DNA from: Gammaproteobacteria bacterium
Lineage (GTDB): Bacteria; Pseudomonadota; Gammaproteobacteria; AKS1
NCBI GenBank assembly: GCA_027006175.1
Contig: JALTKS010000006.1
Coordinates: 23,582 to 87,581, forward strand
DNA length: 64,000 nt
Direction of reading: 5' to 3'
Shown: in pieces, positions 53,862 to 64,000 of the stretch
Layout: every line of letters starts with the position of its first letter
How positions within the stretch are numbered: the stretch's first letter is position 1
The notes under the pieces: model-generated
Databases searched by the model: none
What the model saw: the letters and a program-made list of their open reading frames with translations, nothing else
What the model was told of the DNA's origin: nothing
Made by a program: the position numbers and the translations under genes

Positions 53862-53937
53862 AGTTTGCTCCTTGGTAAATTATTGAACCGAGTGGCTCAT
53901 TTTTTTATGTTATAGCGACTTTTTTTATTCGCTTTTA

Positions 53938-56769
53938 TTATAATGCTTCCATCTTCTGATTTTCTTCTTCCAATCTTTTTAGAATTGATTCTAATTCAGC
54001 AACACGCTCGCGTTCTTTGTTGACGACGGCTTCCGGTGCTTTGGCAACATAGTTTTCGTTAGAGAGTTTCTTTTGGCGCATTTCAAGTTCTTGCTGTGCT
54101 TTAGCGATTTCTTTTTCGAAGCGTTTTAGTTCGGCCTCTTTATCAATTAAACCTTCCAGTGAAATATGCAGTGTGCCGTTTTCACCCACCAGTGCGGTGG
54201 CCGACTCAGGGAGCTCGGCATCACTGTCAACAAAGTCAATCGACTCAATACGGCTGATATTCATACTGCTATTAGCCGAGGCTTCGAGTACTGCCTGTTC
54301 TGCACTGTTGAGATTCTGAATAACAACCGCGAGTGGTTTGCCTGGTTTAATATCGCGTTCACTGCGAATACGGCGTACTCCTTTATTCAGTGACATGACT
54401 AATTCGGTTTCATGAATCGCAATTTCATCCACGAGTTCCATATTCGGCGTTGGGTAGTTTTGTAGCATGATGGTATCGCCACCTTTACCGGCTAGTGGTG
54501 CAATACGTTGCCAAATTTCTTCGGTAATGTAAGGAATGATCGGGTGTGCTAAACGTAATAGTGTTTCGAGCACTTGTACTAACGTACCACGTGTTCCGCG
54601 TTGTGCTGCTTCACTGCTGGTGTCTGACTGCAGGACTGATTTGGAAAGCTCCAGATACCAGTCACAATACTCATTCCAGGTGAAATCATAAATAGCTTGT
54701 GCCGCATGGTCGAGTCGGTAGCTATTGATTGAGTCAATGACCTCTGTTTCAACTTGTTGTAAGCGTGAAATGATCCAGCGATCAAAACGATTCAGTTCAA
54801 CGTCTGTGCTGTTAATACCGGTATCTTTATCTTCGGTGTTCATCATTACGTAACGTGCGGCATTCCAGAGTTTGTTACAGAAATTCCGGTAACCGGCAAT
54901 ACGGTTTAAATCGAATTTTACATCACGCCCTGTTGAGGCAAGTGCAGCAAAGGTAAAGCGTAGTGCATCAGTGCCAAAGGAGGGGATACCATCAGCAAAA
55001 TCTTTGCGGGTAGCTTTTTCAATCTTCTTTGCCATCTCGGGTTGCATTAAACCGGTGAGGCGTTTCTTCACCAGGTCTTCCAGTTCAATGCCATCGATTA
55101 AATCTAATGGGTCGAGCACGTTACCTTTTGACTTGGACATTTTCTGCCCGTGACTGTCGCGCACTAAGCCGTGAATATAGACTTCTTTGAACGGGACTTC
55201 GTCCATGAATTTCAGACCCATCATGATCATGCGGGCAACCCAGAAGAAAATAATATCAAAGCCGGTAACCAGTACACTGGTTGGGTAAAATGTTTTAACC
55301 GCGTCGGTATTTTCCGGCCAGCCCAAGGTAGAGAAAGGCCATAGCGCGGATGAGAACCAGGTATCAAGGACGTCTTCGTCTTGTGAGAGTTTTACGTCAT
55401 CACCAAGATGATGTTTTTCACGAATCTCTGCTTCACTGCGACCGACGTAAACATCGCCTTCTTCGTCATACCATGCCGGGATGCGATGCCCCCACCAGAT
55501 TTGGCGACTGATACACCAGTCTTCAATATTGCGCATCCATTCAAAATAAGTGTTTTTCCAATTGTCAGGCACAAATTTGATATCGCCATTTTCAACGGCT
55601 TCAATCGCCGGTTGCGCGAGTGGACCGGCTTTAACAAACCATTGGTCAGTGAGTAACGGTTCAATGACGGTACCACTGCGATCACCGCGAGGTACCATGA
55701 GTTTATGGTCAATAATATTTTCTAATAAACCTGCTGCATCAAGATCAGCAATGATCTTTTTACGCGCGGCATAACGTTCTAGCCCCTGGTATTCAGCAGG
55801 GATCAGTTCGGCATGTTCATCCTCACCACCGATGATGTGTGCATCAATGGTAAAGATATTAATTAAACCGCCATTAGGCTGATTAAGCAGTGCAAGTTCG
55901 TCACGATGGTTTTGCCAAACACCGTAATCGTTAAAATCATGTGCGGGGGTTATTTTTACACAACCGGAACCGAATTCAGGATCAACATAGTCATCGGCAA
56001 CAATCGGAATCTTACGGCCACTTAACGGCAGAGTAATTTGTTGACCAATTAAATGTTGGTAGCGTTCATCACCGGGGTGCACGGCAACCATGCTGTCACC
56101 CAACATGGTTTCAGGGCGGGTGGTCGCAACCACAACATGACCACTGCCATCGGTGAGCGGGTAACGCATGTTCCACATGTGACCGTTTTCTTCTTCGGAA
56201 ATCACTTCCAGATCAGAAACGGCGGTGTGTAAAACCGGATCCCAGTTAACCAGGCGTTTGCCGCGATAGATCAAACCTTCTTCATGCAGGCGTACGAAGA
56301 CTTCGCGTACTGCTTCAGATAAACCATCATCCATTGTAAAACGTTCGCGTGACCAGTCGAGCGAAGCACCCATACGGCGAAGTTGTTTGGTAATGGTGCC
56401 GCCCGATTCGCCTTTCCATTTCCAGACACGTTCAAGAAATGCATCACGACCGAGGTCATGGCGAGTTTGACCTTCTGTAGCTAATTGACGTTCAACCACC
56501 ATTTGGGTGGCGATGCCAGCATGATCACTGCCTGCCTGCCATAGTGTTTTTTCACCGCGCATACGATGGAAGCGGGTAAGGGCATCCATAATGGTATCTT
56601 GAAATGCATGCCCCATGTGCAAGCTGCCGGTGACATTAGGCGGTGGGATCATGATGCAGTAGGGAGCCTGATCGGCATCGTCACTGTCTTGTGGTGCGAA
56701 ATAACCTCTGCTTTCCCAAAGGTCGTACCAGCGTTGTTCAATATCTTGCGGTTGGTAGGTCTTATCCAT
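53938..56769 (-). CDS. valS: Valyl-tRNA synthetase
   Basis: Class I synthetase of 943 residues charging tRNA-Val. HMGH (residues 51-54) in [15 protein letters not shown] and KMSKS in [14 protein letters not shown] are the class I signatures. The editing domain lies about 190-340, the anticodon-binding domain about 640-790, and a C-terminal coiled coil (about 875-943) rich in Glu and Lys contacts tRNA. Length matches E. coli ValS (951). It lies downstream of pepA-holC and the 56872-57345 gene on the same strand. Confidence 0.97.
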   Translation of the reverse strand: MDKTYQPQDIEQRWYDLWESRGYFAPQDSDDADQAPYCIMIPPPNVTGSLHMGHAFQDTIMDALTRFHRMRGEKTLWQAGSDHAGIATQMVVERQLATEGQTRHDLGRDAFLERVWKWKGESGGTITKQLRRMGASLDWSRERFTMDDGLSEAVREVFVRLHEEGLIYRGKRLVNWDPVLHTAVSDLEVISEEENGHMWNMRYPLTDGSGHVVVATTRPETMLGDSMVAVHPGDERYQHLIGQQITLPLSGRKIPIVADDYVDPEFGSGCVKITPAHDFNDYGVWQNHRDELALLNQPNGGLINIFTIDAHIIGGEDEHAELIPAEYQGLERYAARKKIIADLDAAGLLENIIDHKLMVPRGDRSGTVIEPLLTDQWFVKAGPLAQPAIEAVENGDIKFVPDNWKNTYFEWMRNIEDWCISRQIWWGHRIPAWYDEEGDVYVGRSEAEIREKHHLGDDVKLSQDEDVLDTWFSSALWPFSTLGWPENTDAVKTFYPTSVLVTGFDIIFFWVARMIMMGLKFMDEVPFKEVYIHGLVRDSHGQKMSKSKGNVLDPLDLIDGIELEDLVKKRLTGLMQPEMAKKIEKATRKDFADGIPSFGTDALRFTFAALASTGRDVKFDLNRIAGYRNFCNKLWNAARYVMMNTEDKDTGINSTDVELNRFDRWIISRLQQVETEVIDSINSYRLDHAAQAIYDFTWNEYCDWYLELSKSVLQSDTSSEAAQRGTRGTLVQVLETLLRLAHPIIPYITEEIWQRIAPLAGKGGDTIMLQNYPTPNMELVDEIAIHETELVMSLNKGVRRIRSERDIKPGKPLAVVIQNLNSAEQAVLEASANSSMNISRIESIDFVDSDAELPESATALVGENGTLHISLEGLIDKEAELKRFEKEIAKAQQELEMRQKKLSNENYVAKAPEAVVNKERERVAELESILKRLEEENQKMEAL

Positions 56770-56871
56770 TTTCTAAATCATCATCTCGGCTAGTTGGAAC
56801 TGGCAGTGCCAGTACTGTAAGCCGCGCATTATACCGGAATGACGGGCATCCCGGCAGCAAAAACAGACGAT

Positions 56872-57345
56872 TTAGTGCGGTAAACGGTTAGTTAGGTCGC
56901 GCAGGAAGTGTTTTAGGCTAATTTCCATGACTTCCTGGCTGTCTGTATCTTGATCCTGGAGGTGTTCGCGGGCATCCAGCATTATATCGTTAACGATATC
57001 GCTTAATAATGCGTGGAGTTCATGCAAGGTTTTTTCCATGTCGGCTGTCGCCGCTGTTGATAATGACTCGGTATGGCAATTGGGGTGCACAACATTTTTC
57101 AATACGGGAATATTTCTTTTCACGACCTCATAAACAGGGCATGGCGCGATTTCTTCTAGTACGAGTGGATCATCATATTGTTCAGCGGGTTGATTACTAA
57201 AGGGCTCATGAACAGCATAATGGGGCGCATTGCTGTTGTACAAGGCGTGCTGTGGGATCCTCTGGTTATGATCAAGCAAAGCCTGTAAAGAATTGAGTAC
57301 GCTCTCTAATGAATCTGGCGCTATGTGTGGTGAGAAAGAGGCCAT
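56872..57345 (-). CDS. Hypothetical protein between holC and valS
   Basis: Protein of 157 residues with no recognised domain. Predicted cytosolic and mainly helical, it contains a Leu-rich helix (SLESVLNSLQALLD) near the N-terminus, a Pro-rich middle and an acidic helical C-terminus (TLHELHALLSDIVNDIMLDAREHL). I placed the start at the ATG at 57345 because AAGGAC lies seven bases upstream; two earlier in-frame starts lack such a site. The order pepA-holC-this gene-valS on one strand suggests an operon. Confidence 0.65.
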   Translation of the reverse strand: MASFSPHIAPDSLESVLNSLQALLDHNQRIPQHALYNSNAPHYAVHEPFSNQPAEQYDDPLVLEEIAPCPVYEVVKRNIPVLKNVVHPNCHTESLSTAATADMEKTLHELHALLSDIVNDIMLDAREHLQDQDTDSQEVMEISLKHFLRDLTNRLPH

Positions 57346-57435
57346 GCTACCGTCCTTTGTCATTCTTGGACTGGCAGTGTGCGACAACGGTATAAAGTAA
57401 ACTGTGAGCCATGTCGCAGTTTAGGCGGATACTAT

Positions 57436-57861
57436 TTAGCCTTTTAATTCATGGGTATTGAGTTGGTAGCCGCGATCACGGTAAAACTTGAAGCGTTGGC
57501 GAGCTTGCTGACGTTGTTCTTCGTCACCACTGACAATTTCAGCAACACGTTCAAAACGCGAGAAAAATTCGGGAATAGTCGATGCCAGATTAATCATGAC
57601 ATCATGTTTAAACTCGGGATCGTGGTCGTGACCTATGATGACTTTATCGCAGGCCTTGATATCTGTTCCTGCCGTTGCCAGTGAATGAGGAATAAAGCTG
57701 GTTTGGTTAAACGTCCAAAGCAATTTATCCAACTGCTGTGCCTGCGCCTCATCATCAGCATGTATAAAAACATGGTGTCCTTGATGAGAGGCTTTTGCGG
57801 CAAGTTTGCAGGCCGTGTTGAGTTGCTTGCTTTGTGTCAGGTAAAAATCAACTCGCGTCAT
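57436..57861 (-). CDS. holC: DNA polymerase III chi subunit
   Basis: Clamp-loader accessory subunit of 141 residues that links the tau-containing loader to SSB. The sequence MTRVDFYLTQSKQLNTACKLAAK, HVFIHADDEAQAQQLDKLLWTF and SFIPHSLA are typical of HolC. It lies three bases downstream of pepA, the standard pepA-holC-valS arrangement of gammaproteobacteria. Confidence 0.93.
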   Translation of the reverse strand: MTRVDFYLTQSKQLNTACKLAAKASHQGHHVFIHADDEAQAQQLDKLLWTFNQTSFIPHSLATAGTDIKACDKVIIGHDHDPEFKHDVMINLASTIPEFFSRFERVAEIVSGDEEQRQQARQRFKFYRDRGYQLNTHELKG

Positions 57862-57864
57862 GAA

Positions 57865-59364
57865 TTACTTCTTACTGGCGACTTTATCGAGTAGATATTG
57901 AGTCATCATTGGAACAGGGCGACCGGTCGCGCCTTTTGCGGCACCACTTTTCCAGGCAACACCGGCAATATCAAGATGAACCCAGTTTAATTTCTTGGTG
58001 AAACGAGACAAGAAACAGGCGGCCGTGATTGTGCCGGCTTCACGCCCACCGATGTTGGCGATATCGGCAAAATTACTTTTGAGTTGTTCCTGATATTCAT
58101 CCCACAATGGCATTTCCCATGCGCGATCACCGGTGTATTTACCCGCGTTAAGCAAATCATTGGCTAAACCACGGTGGTTACCCAATAAGCCGGTTGCATG
58201 AGCACCTAATGCAATGACACATGCGCCAGTGAGTGTTGCAATATCAACCACTGTGGCGGGATCGTAACGTTCACTGTAGGTCAATGCATCACAAAGAATT
58301 AAACGACCTTCGGCATCCGTGTTAAGCACTTCGATAGTGAGTCCTGCCATGCTGGTAACAATGTCACCGGGTTTATTCGCCAGACCGTCCGGCATATTTT
58401 CGCAACTGGGCACAATACCAACAACATTGATGGGCAGTTTTAATTCGGTCACGGTATTCATTAAACCAATCACACTGGCTGCGCCACACATATCAAACTT
58501 CATTTCATCCATGGCGGGGGATGGCTTGATAGAAATACCACCGGAGTCAAAGGTAATCCCTTTGCCGACAAACACATGCGGTTGACTGTTATCTCCGGCA
58601 CCGTTGTATTCCATCGTAATAAATTTAGCGGCTTCACGACTACCCTTGGCAACCGACAAAAGCGAGCCCATACCGAGTTCTTCCATATCAGCTTGTTCAA
58701 GCACGTTAACGGTTAAGGCATCATGTTGCTTACCTAATTCAATCGCCTGTTCGGCAAGGTAGGTCGGCGTACAAATATTGCCCGGTAAGTTGCCAAGACG
58801 ACGAGCGACCTCAACACCATTGGCAATCGCATGACCGTCAATAAGTGCTTGTTCTGCTGCAGGAAGATCACGGCGGCTGGTGACAGATAAAACCAGTTTG
58901 CGTAGTGGGCGGCGTTCGTTATCCGTATCACTTTTAAGTTCATCAAAACTGTAGAGTGCATCTTTGGTTGATTCAATCGCCTGACGAACTTTCCAATAAG
59001 CATCACGACCTTTAACGGTGAGTTCAGGTAAAAAGCTCACCGCATCCATTGCTCCGCTTTCATTCACGGTTTTTGCGGCGGTTGCTGTGGCCTTACGGTA
59101 GGCGGCATCATTAAATTCACGTTCTTTACCACAGCCAACCAGCAGGACTCGGTCACAAAGTGTGTTGGGTACATTGTGGAGTAATAATGTTTGTCCTGCC
59201 TTGCCTTCAATGTCGCCACGGCGGATAAGATTCGAGAGCCAGGAGTCACTAATTTGGTCAAGCTGTTCGCCAGCGACAGAAAGGCGGCGCGGTTCAAATA
59301 CACCAACAATAATGCATGCGCTACGTTGTTTTTCAGGGTGACCACTTTTAATACTAAATTCCAT
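57865..59364 (-). CDS. pepA: Leucyl aminopeptidase, M17 family
   Basis: Manganese- or zinc-dependent aminopeptidase of 499 residues, also a DNA-binding regulator (XerA) in E. coli. The M17 signature NTDAEGRL spans 348-355, with the upstream metal-binding segment [15 protein letters not shown] and MKFDMCGAA. The N-terminal domain covers about 1-165. Length is close to E. coli PepA (503). Divergent from lptF, with 157 bases between them. Confidence 0.96.
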   Translation of the reverse strand: MEFSIKSGHPEKQRSACIIVGVFEPRRLSVAGEQLDQISDSWLSNLIRRGDIEGKAGQTLLLHNVPNTLCDRVLLVGCGKEREFNDAAYRKATATAAKTVNESGAMDAVSFLPELTVKGRDAYWKVRQAIESTKDALYSFDELKSDTDNERRPLRKLVLSVTSRRDLPAAEQALIDGHAIANGVEVARRLGNLPGNICTPTYLAEQAIELGKQHDALTVNVLEQADMEELGMGSLLSVAKGSREAAKFITMEYNGAGDNSQPHVFVGKGITFDSGGISIKPSPAMDEMKFDMCGAASVIGLMNTVTELKLPINVVGIVPSCENMPDGLANKPGDIVTSMAGLTIEVLNTDAEGRLILCDALTYSERYDPATVVDIATLTGACVIALGAHATGLLGNHRGLANDLLNAGKYTGDRAWEMPLWDEYQEQLKSNFADIANIGGREAGTITAACFLSRFTKKLNWVHLDIAGVAWKSGAAKGATGRPVPMMTQYLLDKVASKK

Positions 59365-59521
59365 ACTGACTCCTGCACTATCAGGCTGAATCTATCTGCT
59401 GATATGTGTACTATGTATTTTAAGACTTAATGAGTTATTGATAATATGATTTAAAACGACCTGCTTGTCCACTAGAAAAATTAGGTTTTTGCGGCGTTTT
59501 ATGGGATTTGGTTGATTTCAC

Positions 59522-60631
59522 GTGATAATACAGCGTTATATAATTAAAGAAGTAGCAACAACCTTGCTGGCAGTGATGGTTGTGATACTCCTTATTTTCT
59601 TTAGTTTACGATTTGTTCGCATTTTAGGCGATGTTGCAGAAGGTATTTTACCGGCTGAACTCGTTTTGACACTGCTTTCCTTGCAGCTATTAAAAAATAT
59701 CGGCGGCATTATCCCTCTAGCTGTGTTTTTCTCCATTTTACTGTCTTTGGGGCGTCTTTACCGTGATCAGGAAATGGTTGCCATGACCGCGAGTGGTATT
59801 GGCCAGGCGAAATTAACGGTTTTCATCATGGTGTTTGCGCCACTGATTTTTATTATTAATGCAGCGACTACCTTATATATATCACCTTGGGCAGCGGCGA
59901 AAGCCGACAGTATTCGTCATGCCGCAGAAAACCGTTCTGAATTAAGTTTGCTGGCAGCAGGGCGTTTTGTTGAGTCGCGTGATGGCGAATTGATTATGTA
60001 CGTTGAAGAACTGTCGGATGATCAACGTGAACTTAAAAATGTATTTGTGCAAAGTCGTAAAGGTGATCGCAAATCAGTATTGTCATCTGAAACGGGTTAC
60101 CGTTACATCGATGAAAAGTCAGGCGATGAATTTATGGTGATGGTGGATGGATATCGCTATGAAGGTGAACCGGGGCAAGATGATTATCGGATTACGCAAT
60201 TTGTTAAGCATGCCGTGCGAGTAGAGGAAAAATCAGTTGATGCAGCGGCATTGCATCGATCAGCAAAAACGACATTGTTCTTATGGTCCTCACCAGACTT
60301 GCGTGATACGGCTGAATTACAGTCACGTATCACTATCCCGTTCGTCACGATTGCCTTTATGTTACTGGCGATACCGTTGAGTAAACTGAATCCTCGCGAA
60401 GGACAATATGGCAGACTGTTTAGTGCCGTATTTGTTTATGTGATTTACAACAGTTTGTATGGCGCGGCTTATAACTGGGTTGCGCGCGACAAGGTGAGCC
60501 CTTACATCGGTATGTGGTGGTTGCCTGTTTTATTATTACTGGTTGCCGTAGCAATGGTGATGTGGCAAACCAGAGGTCAATCGAATTGGCTTAATGATCG
60601 TCTGCCGTGGTTAAGAGAGGCGGCCGCATGA
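59522..60631 (+). CDS. lptF: LPS export permease LptF
   Basis: Inner-membrane permease subunit of 369 residues that, with LptG and LptB, extracts lipopolysaccharide from the membrane. Six helices (three at each end) flank a periplasmic jellyroll domain (about 120-270). The start MIIQRYIIKEVATTLLAV is the usual LptF beginning, and the codon is GTG. It overlaps lptG by four bases (ATGA). Divergent from pepA, as in E. coli. Confidence 0.94.
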   Translation: MIIQRYIIKEVATTLLAVMVVILLIFFSLRFVRILGDVAEGILPAELVLTLLSLQLLKNIGGIIPLAVFFSILLSLGRLYRDQEMVAMTASGIGQAKLTVFIMVFAPLIFIINAATTLYISPWAAAKADSIRHAAENRSELSLLAAGRFVESRDGELIMYVEELSDDQRELKNVFVQSRKGDRKSVLSSETGYRYIDEKSGDEFMVMVDGYRYEGEPGQDDYRITQFVKHAVRVEEKSVDAAALHRSAKTTLFLWSSPDLRDTAELQSRITIPFVTIAFMLLAIPLSKLNPREGQYGRLFSAVFVYVIYNSLYGAAYNWVARDKVSPYIGMWWLPVLLLLVAVAMVMWQTRGQSNWLNDRLPWLREAAA

Positions 60632-61689
60632 AAATTATAGATCGTTATATTGGCGCCGCAGTATTCAGAAGCATTGCTTTAGTCTTATTGGTATTAATTG
60701 CTTTGGACGGTTTGTTTCGTCTCGTGCGCGAGCTTAATTCAGTTGGTACGGGTAATTACGATCAAAGTGAAATGTTAATTTATCTGTTATTAACTACCCC
60801 ATCACATATTGTTGAGTTTTTTCCGGTTGCCGCGTTACTCGGTGCGATAACGGGTTTAGGGGCATTGGCAAATCAAAGTGAATTGGTTGTTATGCGTGCG
60901 GCGGGGGTTTCGTTGCTGCGAATCTCTGTTTCGGTATTAAAAGCCGGTTTTGTTTTAATTTTAGCCCTAATGTTATTGTCTGAATTCGTGGTGCCACCGG
61001 CAGAGCAATTTGCTCAATCGCGTCGTTCTCAGATGTTAGCGGAACAAACCGCATTAAAGACTGTTAATGGATTTTGGTCGCGTGACTCCAAAAGCTTCCT
61101 GAACATCAGAGGGATTAGTCCAGGCGGGGATATTAGTGATATTTATATTTACGAGTTTGATGATGAGCACCAACTTCGCACGACAACACATGCCAATAAA
61201 GCAACGTATGAAAAAGGTCAGTGGATTTTAAATGGTCTCACACAAAGTGAGATTAGTATTACCGGAATTAAAACCCGTCAGTTTGAAAAAGCAGAATGGG
61301 ATTCATTATTAAGCCCGGCGTTAATTAGTTTAATTGTTGTAAATCCATTACAGCTGTCAGTGCGAGATTTATACGGTTATTACCGTTATTTAAGTGACAA
61401 TGGTCAGGATGCAGAACGCTATGAGCTGGCATTTTGGTCTCGTTTAATGATGCCAATTTCAATTGCGGTGATGTTGTTACTGGCGGTGCCTTTTATCTTT
61501 GGGCCACTGCGTGCGGTGAGTATCGGGCAACGTATCTTTATTGGTTTTTTGGTAGGGCTGGGTTTCTTCCTGTTTAATCAGGGCTTTAATCATATTGGTG
61601 TAGTTTATAATATGCCGCCATTACTGAGTGCCAGTTTGCCTGCTTTGAGCTTTCTTGCACTTGCCATTGTGATGATACGAAGAATCTGA
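60628..61689 (+). CDS. lptG: LPS export permease LptG
   Basis: Partner permease of 353 residues with the same six-helix plus jellyroll layout. It begins MKIIDRYIGAAVFRSI, close to LptG of E. coli, and includes RAAGVSLLRI (the coupling-helix region near residue 90). I place the start at the ATG at 60628, which has AGAGAGG seven bases upstream and overlaps the lptF stop; the frame opens earlier at 60607 without support. The gene ends just before the convergent RDD gene. Confidence 0.94.
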   Translation: MKIIDRYIGAAVFRSIALVLLVLIALDGLFRLVRELNSVGTGNYDQSEMLIYLLLTTPSHIVEFFPVAALLGAITGLGALANQSELVVMRAAGVSLLRISVSVLKAGFVLILALMLLSEFVVPPAEQFAQSRRSQMLAEQTALKTVNGFWSRDSKSFLNIRGISPGGDISDIYIYEFDDEHQLRTTTHANKATYEKGQWILNGLTQSEISITGIKTRQFEKAEWDSLLSPALISLIVVNPLQLSVRDLYGYYRYLSDNGQDAERYELAFWSRLMMPISIAVMLLLAVPFIFGPLRAVSIGQRIFIGFLVGLGFFLFNQGFNHIGVVYNMPPLLSASLPALSFLALAIVMIRRI

Positions 61690-61697
61690 TTAAAAGA

Positions 61698-62231
61698 TTA
61701 TTTGGGTTTTTTATCGAGCTTGGGTAACACGACAACTTTGCAGTTTGAAAATCGATCTTGCCAGGCAAGTTTTTCCTTATCAACCAGTATCCATAAAAAA
61801 TTCACGGCAAACACCACCCATGCGGCGATCCCCAGAAAATAAAGCGGCGTGTTTGTTTCGTTTTTGATGATGAAATAAACGCCGGCACCGATTAATGCGA
61901 ACGAGGCAACACCTGCCATAAAACGTAACAGCGCCTGGCTCCAGCTAATAGTAGAGCCATCTTCATTTTGAACCCGTAAGCGCCATGCACGCATGCCGAG
62001 CGTTTGACCATCACGTGTCCAGAACCAGGCAAAAAAAGCATAACTTAGGATAAATAAATAAGTTTGGAAGTAAGGATTGCCTGTATCAGCTGCTTCACCA
62101 CCCATAAAAGGAAGTGCGATAAAGCCGGCAATGACGATAAGTGCCATTAGAAGCAGAATATCATAAGCAAAAGCACCTAATCGGCGTAATAAGCTCGCAG
62201 CGGGAAGGTCGGTGTTATGTTCAGAATTCAT
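61698..62231 (-). CDS. RDD family membrane protein
   Basis: Protein of 177 residues with four hydrophobic helices. The RDD landmarks are SLLRRLGAFAYDILLLMALI near the start (Arg and Asp) and WTRDGQTLGMRAWRLRV near 70 (second Asp). RDD proteins are of unsettled function; some act as ion antiporters. It is commonly found downstream of lptFG in gammaproteobacteria, here in convergent orientation, eight bases away. Confidence 0.85.
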   Translation of the reverse strand: MNSEHNTDLPAASLLRRLGAFAYDILLLMALIVIAGFIALPFMGGEAADTGNPYFQTYLFILSYAFFAWFWTRDGQTLGMRAWRLRVQNEDGSTISWSQALLRFMAGVASFALIGAGVYFIIKNETNTPLYFLGIAAWVVFAVNFLWILVDKEKLAWQDRFSNCKVVVLPKLDKKPK

Positions 62232-62433
62232 GGTTGTTTTATCTTACATTATGTATATAAATAGTCGGGTAGCCGTATAGTACAGTGAAAATATTGTTAC
62301 TTCATCTTAATATCGGGTTAAAACTAGCGTGGTTTTAGTTAGTGTTCTTGTGCATGGACAAATCCGCATGAATGTCGGTATTAGTGCTATGATTAGAACA
62401 ATAAAATTAATTTAGCTTTAGGTTATACAGGTT

Positions 62434-63717
62434 TTGGCAGATTCCAGAGCAACAATTATCCCCCGCGCAGAGCATTGTATCTCTCGCTCTAGTATGAGTG
62501 AGCAGGCAATTAAGGTTTTGTATGGACTCAAAAAAGCAGGTTTCCAGGCTTGTTTGGTCGGTGGCGGTGTGCGTGATTTGCTGCTCGGGCTGGAACCGAA
62601 AGATTTTGATGTTGCTACGGATGCTAGCCCTGAGCAGGTTAAAGAAACGTTTCGTAATTGCCGCTTAATTGGCCGCCGTTTTCGCCTCGCTCATGTTGGT
62701 TATGGTCGAAATATCATCGAGGTGGCGACCTTCAGAGCTAATTTAGAGCCGGAAGGTGACGATGTACACGTTGAAAATGGCCGCATTATTCGTGATAACG
62801 CCTTTGGCAATATAGAAGAGGATGTGTGGCGGCGTGATTTCACCGTCAATGCCTTATATTACGATATTAAAAACTTCTCAGTAATTGATTACGTTAATGG
62901 TTACGACGATCTTAAGCAGGGGGTTTTACGTTTAATTGGCGAGCCAACAGAACGCTATCATGAAGATCCAGTACGCATGTTGCGTGCGATACGTTTTGCC
63001 GTGAAGTTAGGTATGCGTATTGAAGAAAAGACCGAAGCGCCTATTTTTGAATTAGCCCATTTACTGACGGATATTTCTCCTGCGCGTTTATTTGAAGAAA
63101 TTCTGAAATTATTCCATTCAGGCAAAGCCCTGCAAACCTTTGAAAGTTTGCGTCACTATGGTTTATTTGCACCATTATTTCCACAAACAGAGGCGATTTT
63201 GGCAGAAGAAGCGGAAGGCTTTCCGCATACTTTGATTTGTGAGGCGTTAAAAAGTACCGATAGGCGGATTGCATCCGGCAAGCCTGTGACCCCGGCATTT
63301 TTATTTGCGGCAATGTTATGGGAACCGATGCAAGCAGCAATGGCGCCAATGCTTGAACAAGGCATGCCGGCCATTCAGGCTATTCAAGCAGCAACGGATC
63401 AAGCCTTTAGTAAACAGCGTCAGGCAGTATCCGTTCCAAGACGTTTTGCGATCATGGTGAAAGAGATATTTGTATTGCAGGCAAGGTTAATGCATCGAAG
63501 TGGCAAGCGAGCCTTACGCACATTAGAGCATCCACGTTTCCGGGCTGCTTATGATTTCCTTTTAATTCGCGCCATCGCAGACGATAGCTTGTCCGAATAT
63601 GCGCAGTGGTGGACGAAAATTCAGGATTGCGATAACGCAGGGCGCGAAGCCATGTTATTGCCCAATGAGAACAAGAAAGGCCGCCGTCGAGGTCGCCATA
63701 AACCCAAATCAATATAG
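62434..63717 (+). CDS. pcnB: Poly(A) polymerase I
   Basis: Nucleotidyltransferase of 427 residues that adds 3' poly(A) tails to RNA and so promotes decay. LVGGGVRDLLLG (41-52) and the metal pair D57-F-D59 in KDFDVATD form the catalytic core, with RRRDFTVNALYYD-type (here WRRDFTVNALYYD) near 130. The C-terminus is basic (KGRRRGRHKPKS). The start is a TTG at 62434, because similarity with PcnB proteins begins before the first ATG (IIPRAEHCISRSS). Rare start codons also occur in E. coli pcnB. folK follows after four bases, the conserved order. Confidence 0.94.
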   Translation: MADSRATIIPRAEHCISRSSMSEQAIKVLYGLKKAGFQACLVGGGVRDLLLGLEPKDFDVATDASPEQVKETFRNCRLIGRRFRLAHVGYGRNIIEVATFRANLEPEGDDVHVENGRIIRDNAFGNIEEDVWRRDFTVNALYYDIKNFSVIDYVNGYDDLKQGVLRLIGEPTERYHEDPVRMLRAIRFAVKLGMRIEEKTEAPIFELAHLLTDISPARLFEEILKLFHSGKALQTFESLRHYGLFAPLFPQTEAILAEEAEGFPHTLICEALKSTDRRIASGKPVTPAFLFAAMLWEPMQAAMAPMLEQGMPAIQAIQAATDQAFSKQRQAVSVPRRFAIMVKEIFVLQARLMHRSGKRALRTLEHPRFRAAYDFLLIRAIADDSLSEYAQWWTKIQDCDNAGREAMLLPNENKKGRRRGRHKPKSI

Positions 63718-63721
63718 TCCA

Positions 63722-64000
63722 ATGCAAAAAGTGATTACCTATATTGGTTTGGGGAGTAATTTAGATCACCCTGCACAACAGTTAGTGAATGCGATAGAGG
63801 CAATAAAGAAATTACCGCAAACAAACTTTATGGCGAGTTCGTCTTTTTATTCCAGTAAAGCACTTACATTGGGTAACGATTCGGTTGTACCGGATTATGT
63901 GAATGCAGTGGTATCAATCGAAACACAGATTGATCCACTTGGCTTGCTTGATGAACTGCAAGCGATTGAATTTGCGCAGGGTAGGGTTCGTACTGAAAAA
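63722..64000 (+). CDS. folK: 2-amino-4-hydroxy-6-hydroxymethyldihydropteridine diphosphokinase, N-terminal part
   Basis: Folate-pathway kinase (HPPK); 93 codons are present before the window ends. The start MQKVITYIGLGSNLDHPAQQL is the family N-terminus, and SSSFYSSKAL, PDYVNAVVSIET and FAQGRVRTEK follow, the last being the beginning of the ATP-binding region. It lies four bases after pcnB, as in E. coli, so an operon is likely. Confidence 0.93.
   Translation, partial: MQKVITYIGLGSNLDHPAQQLVNAIEAIKKLPQTNFMASSSFYSSKALTLGNDSVVPDYVNAVVSIETQIDPLGLLDELQAIEFAQGRVRTEK

Noticed and set aside
53938..56769. Several plus-strand ORFs inside valS
   Set aside because: They are frame shadows: no ribosome sites, low-complexity translations, and the minus-strand valS frame explains the sequence.

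Overview
The window looks like a chromosomal segment of a free-living, probably aquatic, gammaproteobacterium with a moderately AT-leaning genome. The evidence is gene order and family content: hda beside a YfgD-type arsC, an ilv-psd-pssA-leuA run, lptFG divergent from pepA-holC-valS, a complete cbb3 oxidase locus with an FNR/ANR box, and a VPLPA-CTERM protein of the exosortase type. I cannot name a genus; a Methylophaga/Thiotrichales-like relative is a guess. I saw no rRNA, tRNA, CRISPR array or intact insertion sequence.

Layout. 1-5.9 kb: purM (missing only its last base), then an overlapping run of DUF2066 protein, CDP-alcohol phosphatidyltransferase, PerM-type permease and hda, facing arsC-wrbA-DUF2069. 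6-12.7 kb: LysM lipoprotein, aspA, then a cassette of two periplasmic thioredoxin-fold proteins, a TolC-like channel and a membrane-fusion protein with no pump gene beside it, and an AT-rich acyltransferase. 12.8-20.6 kb: lytic transglycosylase, proS, a VPLPA-CTERM protein, a lipoprotein-type TPR-CHAT protease lying between an eroded copy and the intact copy of a cytochrome b561 gene, a membrane-tethered LuxR-type regulator and a DUF4124 protein. 20.9-25.8 kb: ilvB-ilvN-ilvC, a phosphatidylserine decarboxylase homologue lacking key catalytic residues, and pssA. 25.8-31.2 kb: an inner-membrane PAS/HD-GYP protein whose metal-binding residues are nearly all replaced, coupled to a LapG-type protease, and divergent from a Slam-like outer-membrane translocator with a secreted barrel protein. 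31.2-39 kb: leuA behind a leucine-rich leader ORF, family-4 uracil-DNA glycosylase, rimI, prfC, and a coupled pair of a VWA membrane protein and a coiled-coil membrane protein.

39-48.8 kb is the respiratory block. On the minus strand run a Yip1-like membrane protein, ccoN, ccoO, ccoQ, ccoP, a small Cys-rich membrane protein, ccoG, fixH and a SafE-like permease; ccoI and ccoS are divergent behind a perfect FNR/ANR box. Together they build and copper-load a high-affinity terminal oxidase for low oxygen. 48.8-53.9 kb is more accessory: two large composite palindromes, an aldose epimerase, a GH13 glycosidase, DUF2970, an unlisted 56-residue membrane protein, a Phd/ParE-type toxin-antitoxin pair and a periplasmic delta-class carbonic anhydrase. 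53.9-64 kb is core again: valS, a small unknown, holC, pepA, lptF, lptG, an RDD protein, pcnB and the start of folK.

The best candidate for an undescribed system is 25.8-31.2 kb. A LapG-type protease is paired with a degenerate HD-GYP membrane protein instead of LapD, and the divergent Slam-like unit exports a protein carrying a LapG-like PAAG tetrapeptide near its mature N-terminus. The link between the two divergent units is inference. Other leads are the catalytically stripped Psd homologue, the b561 remnant flanking the CHAT gene, the leuA leader ORF and the twin palindromes.
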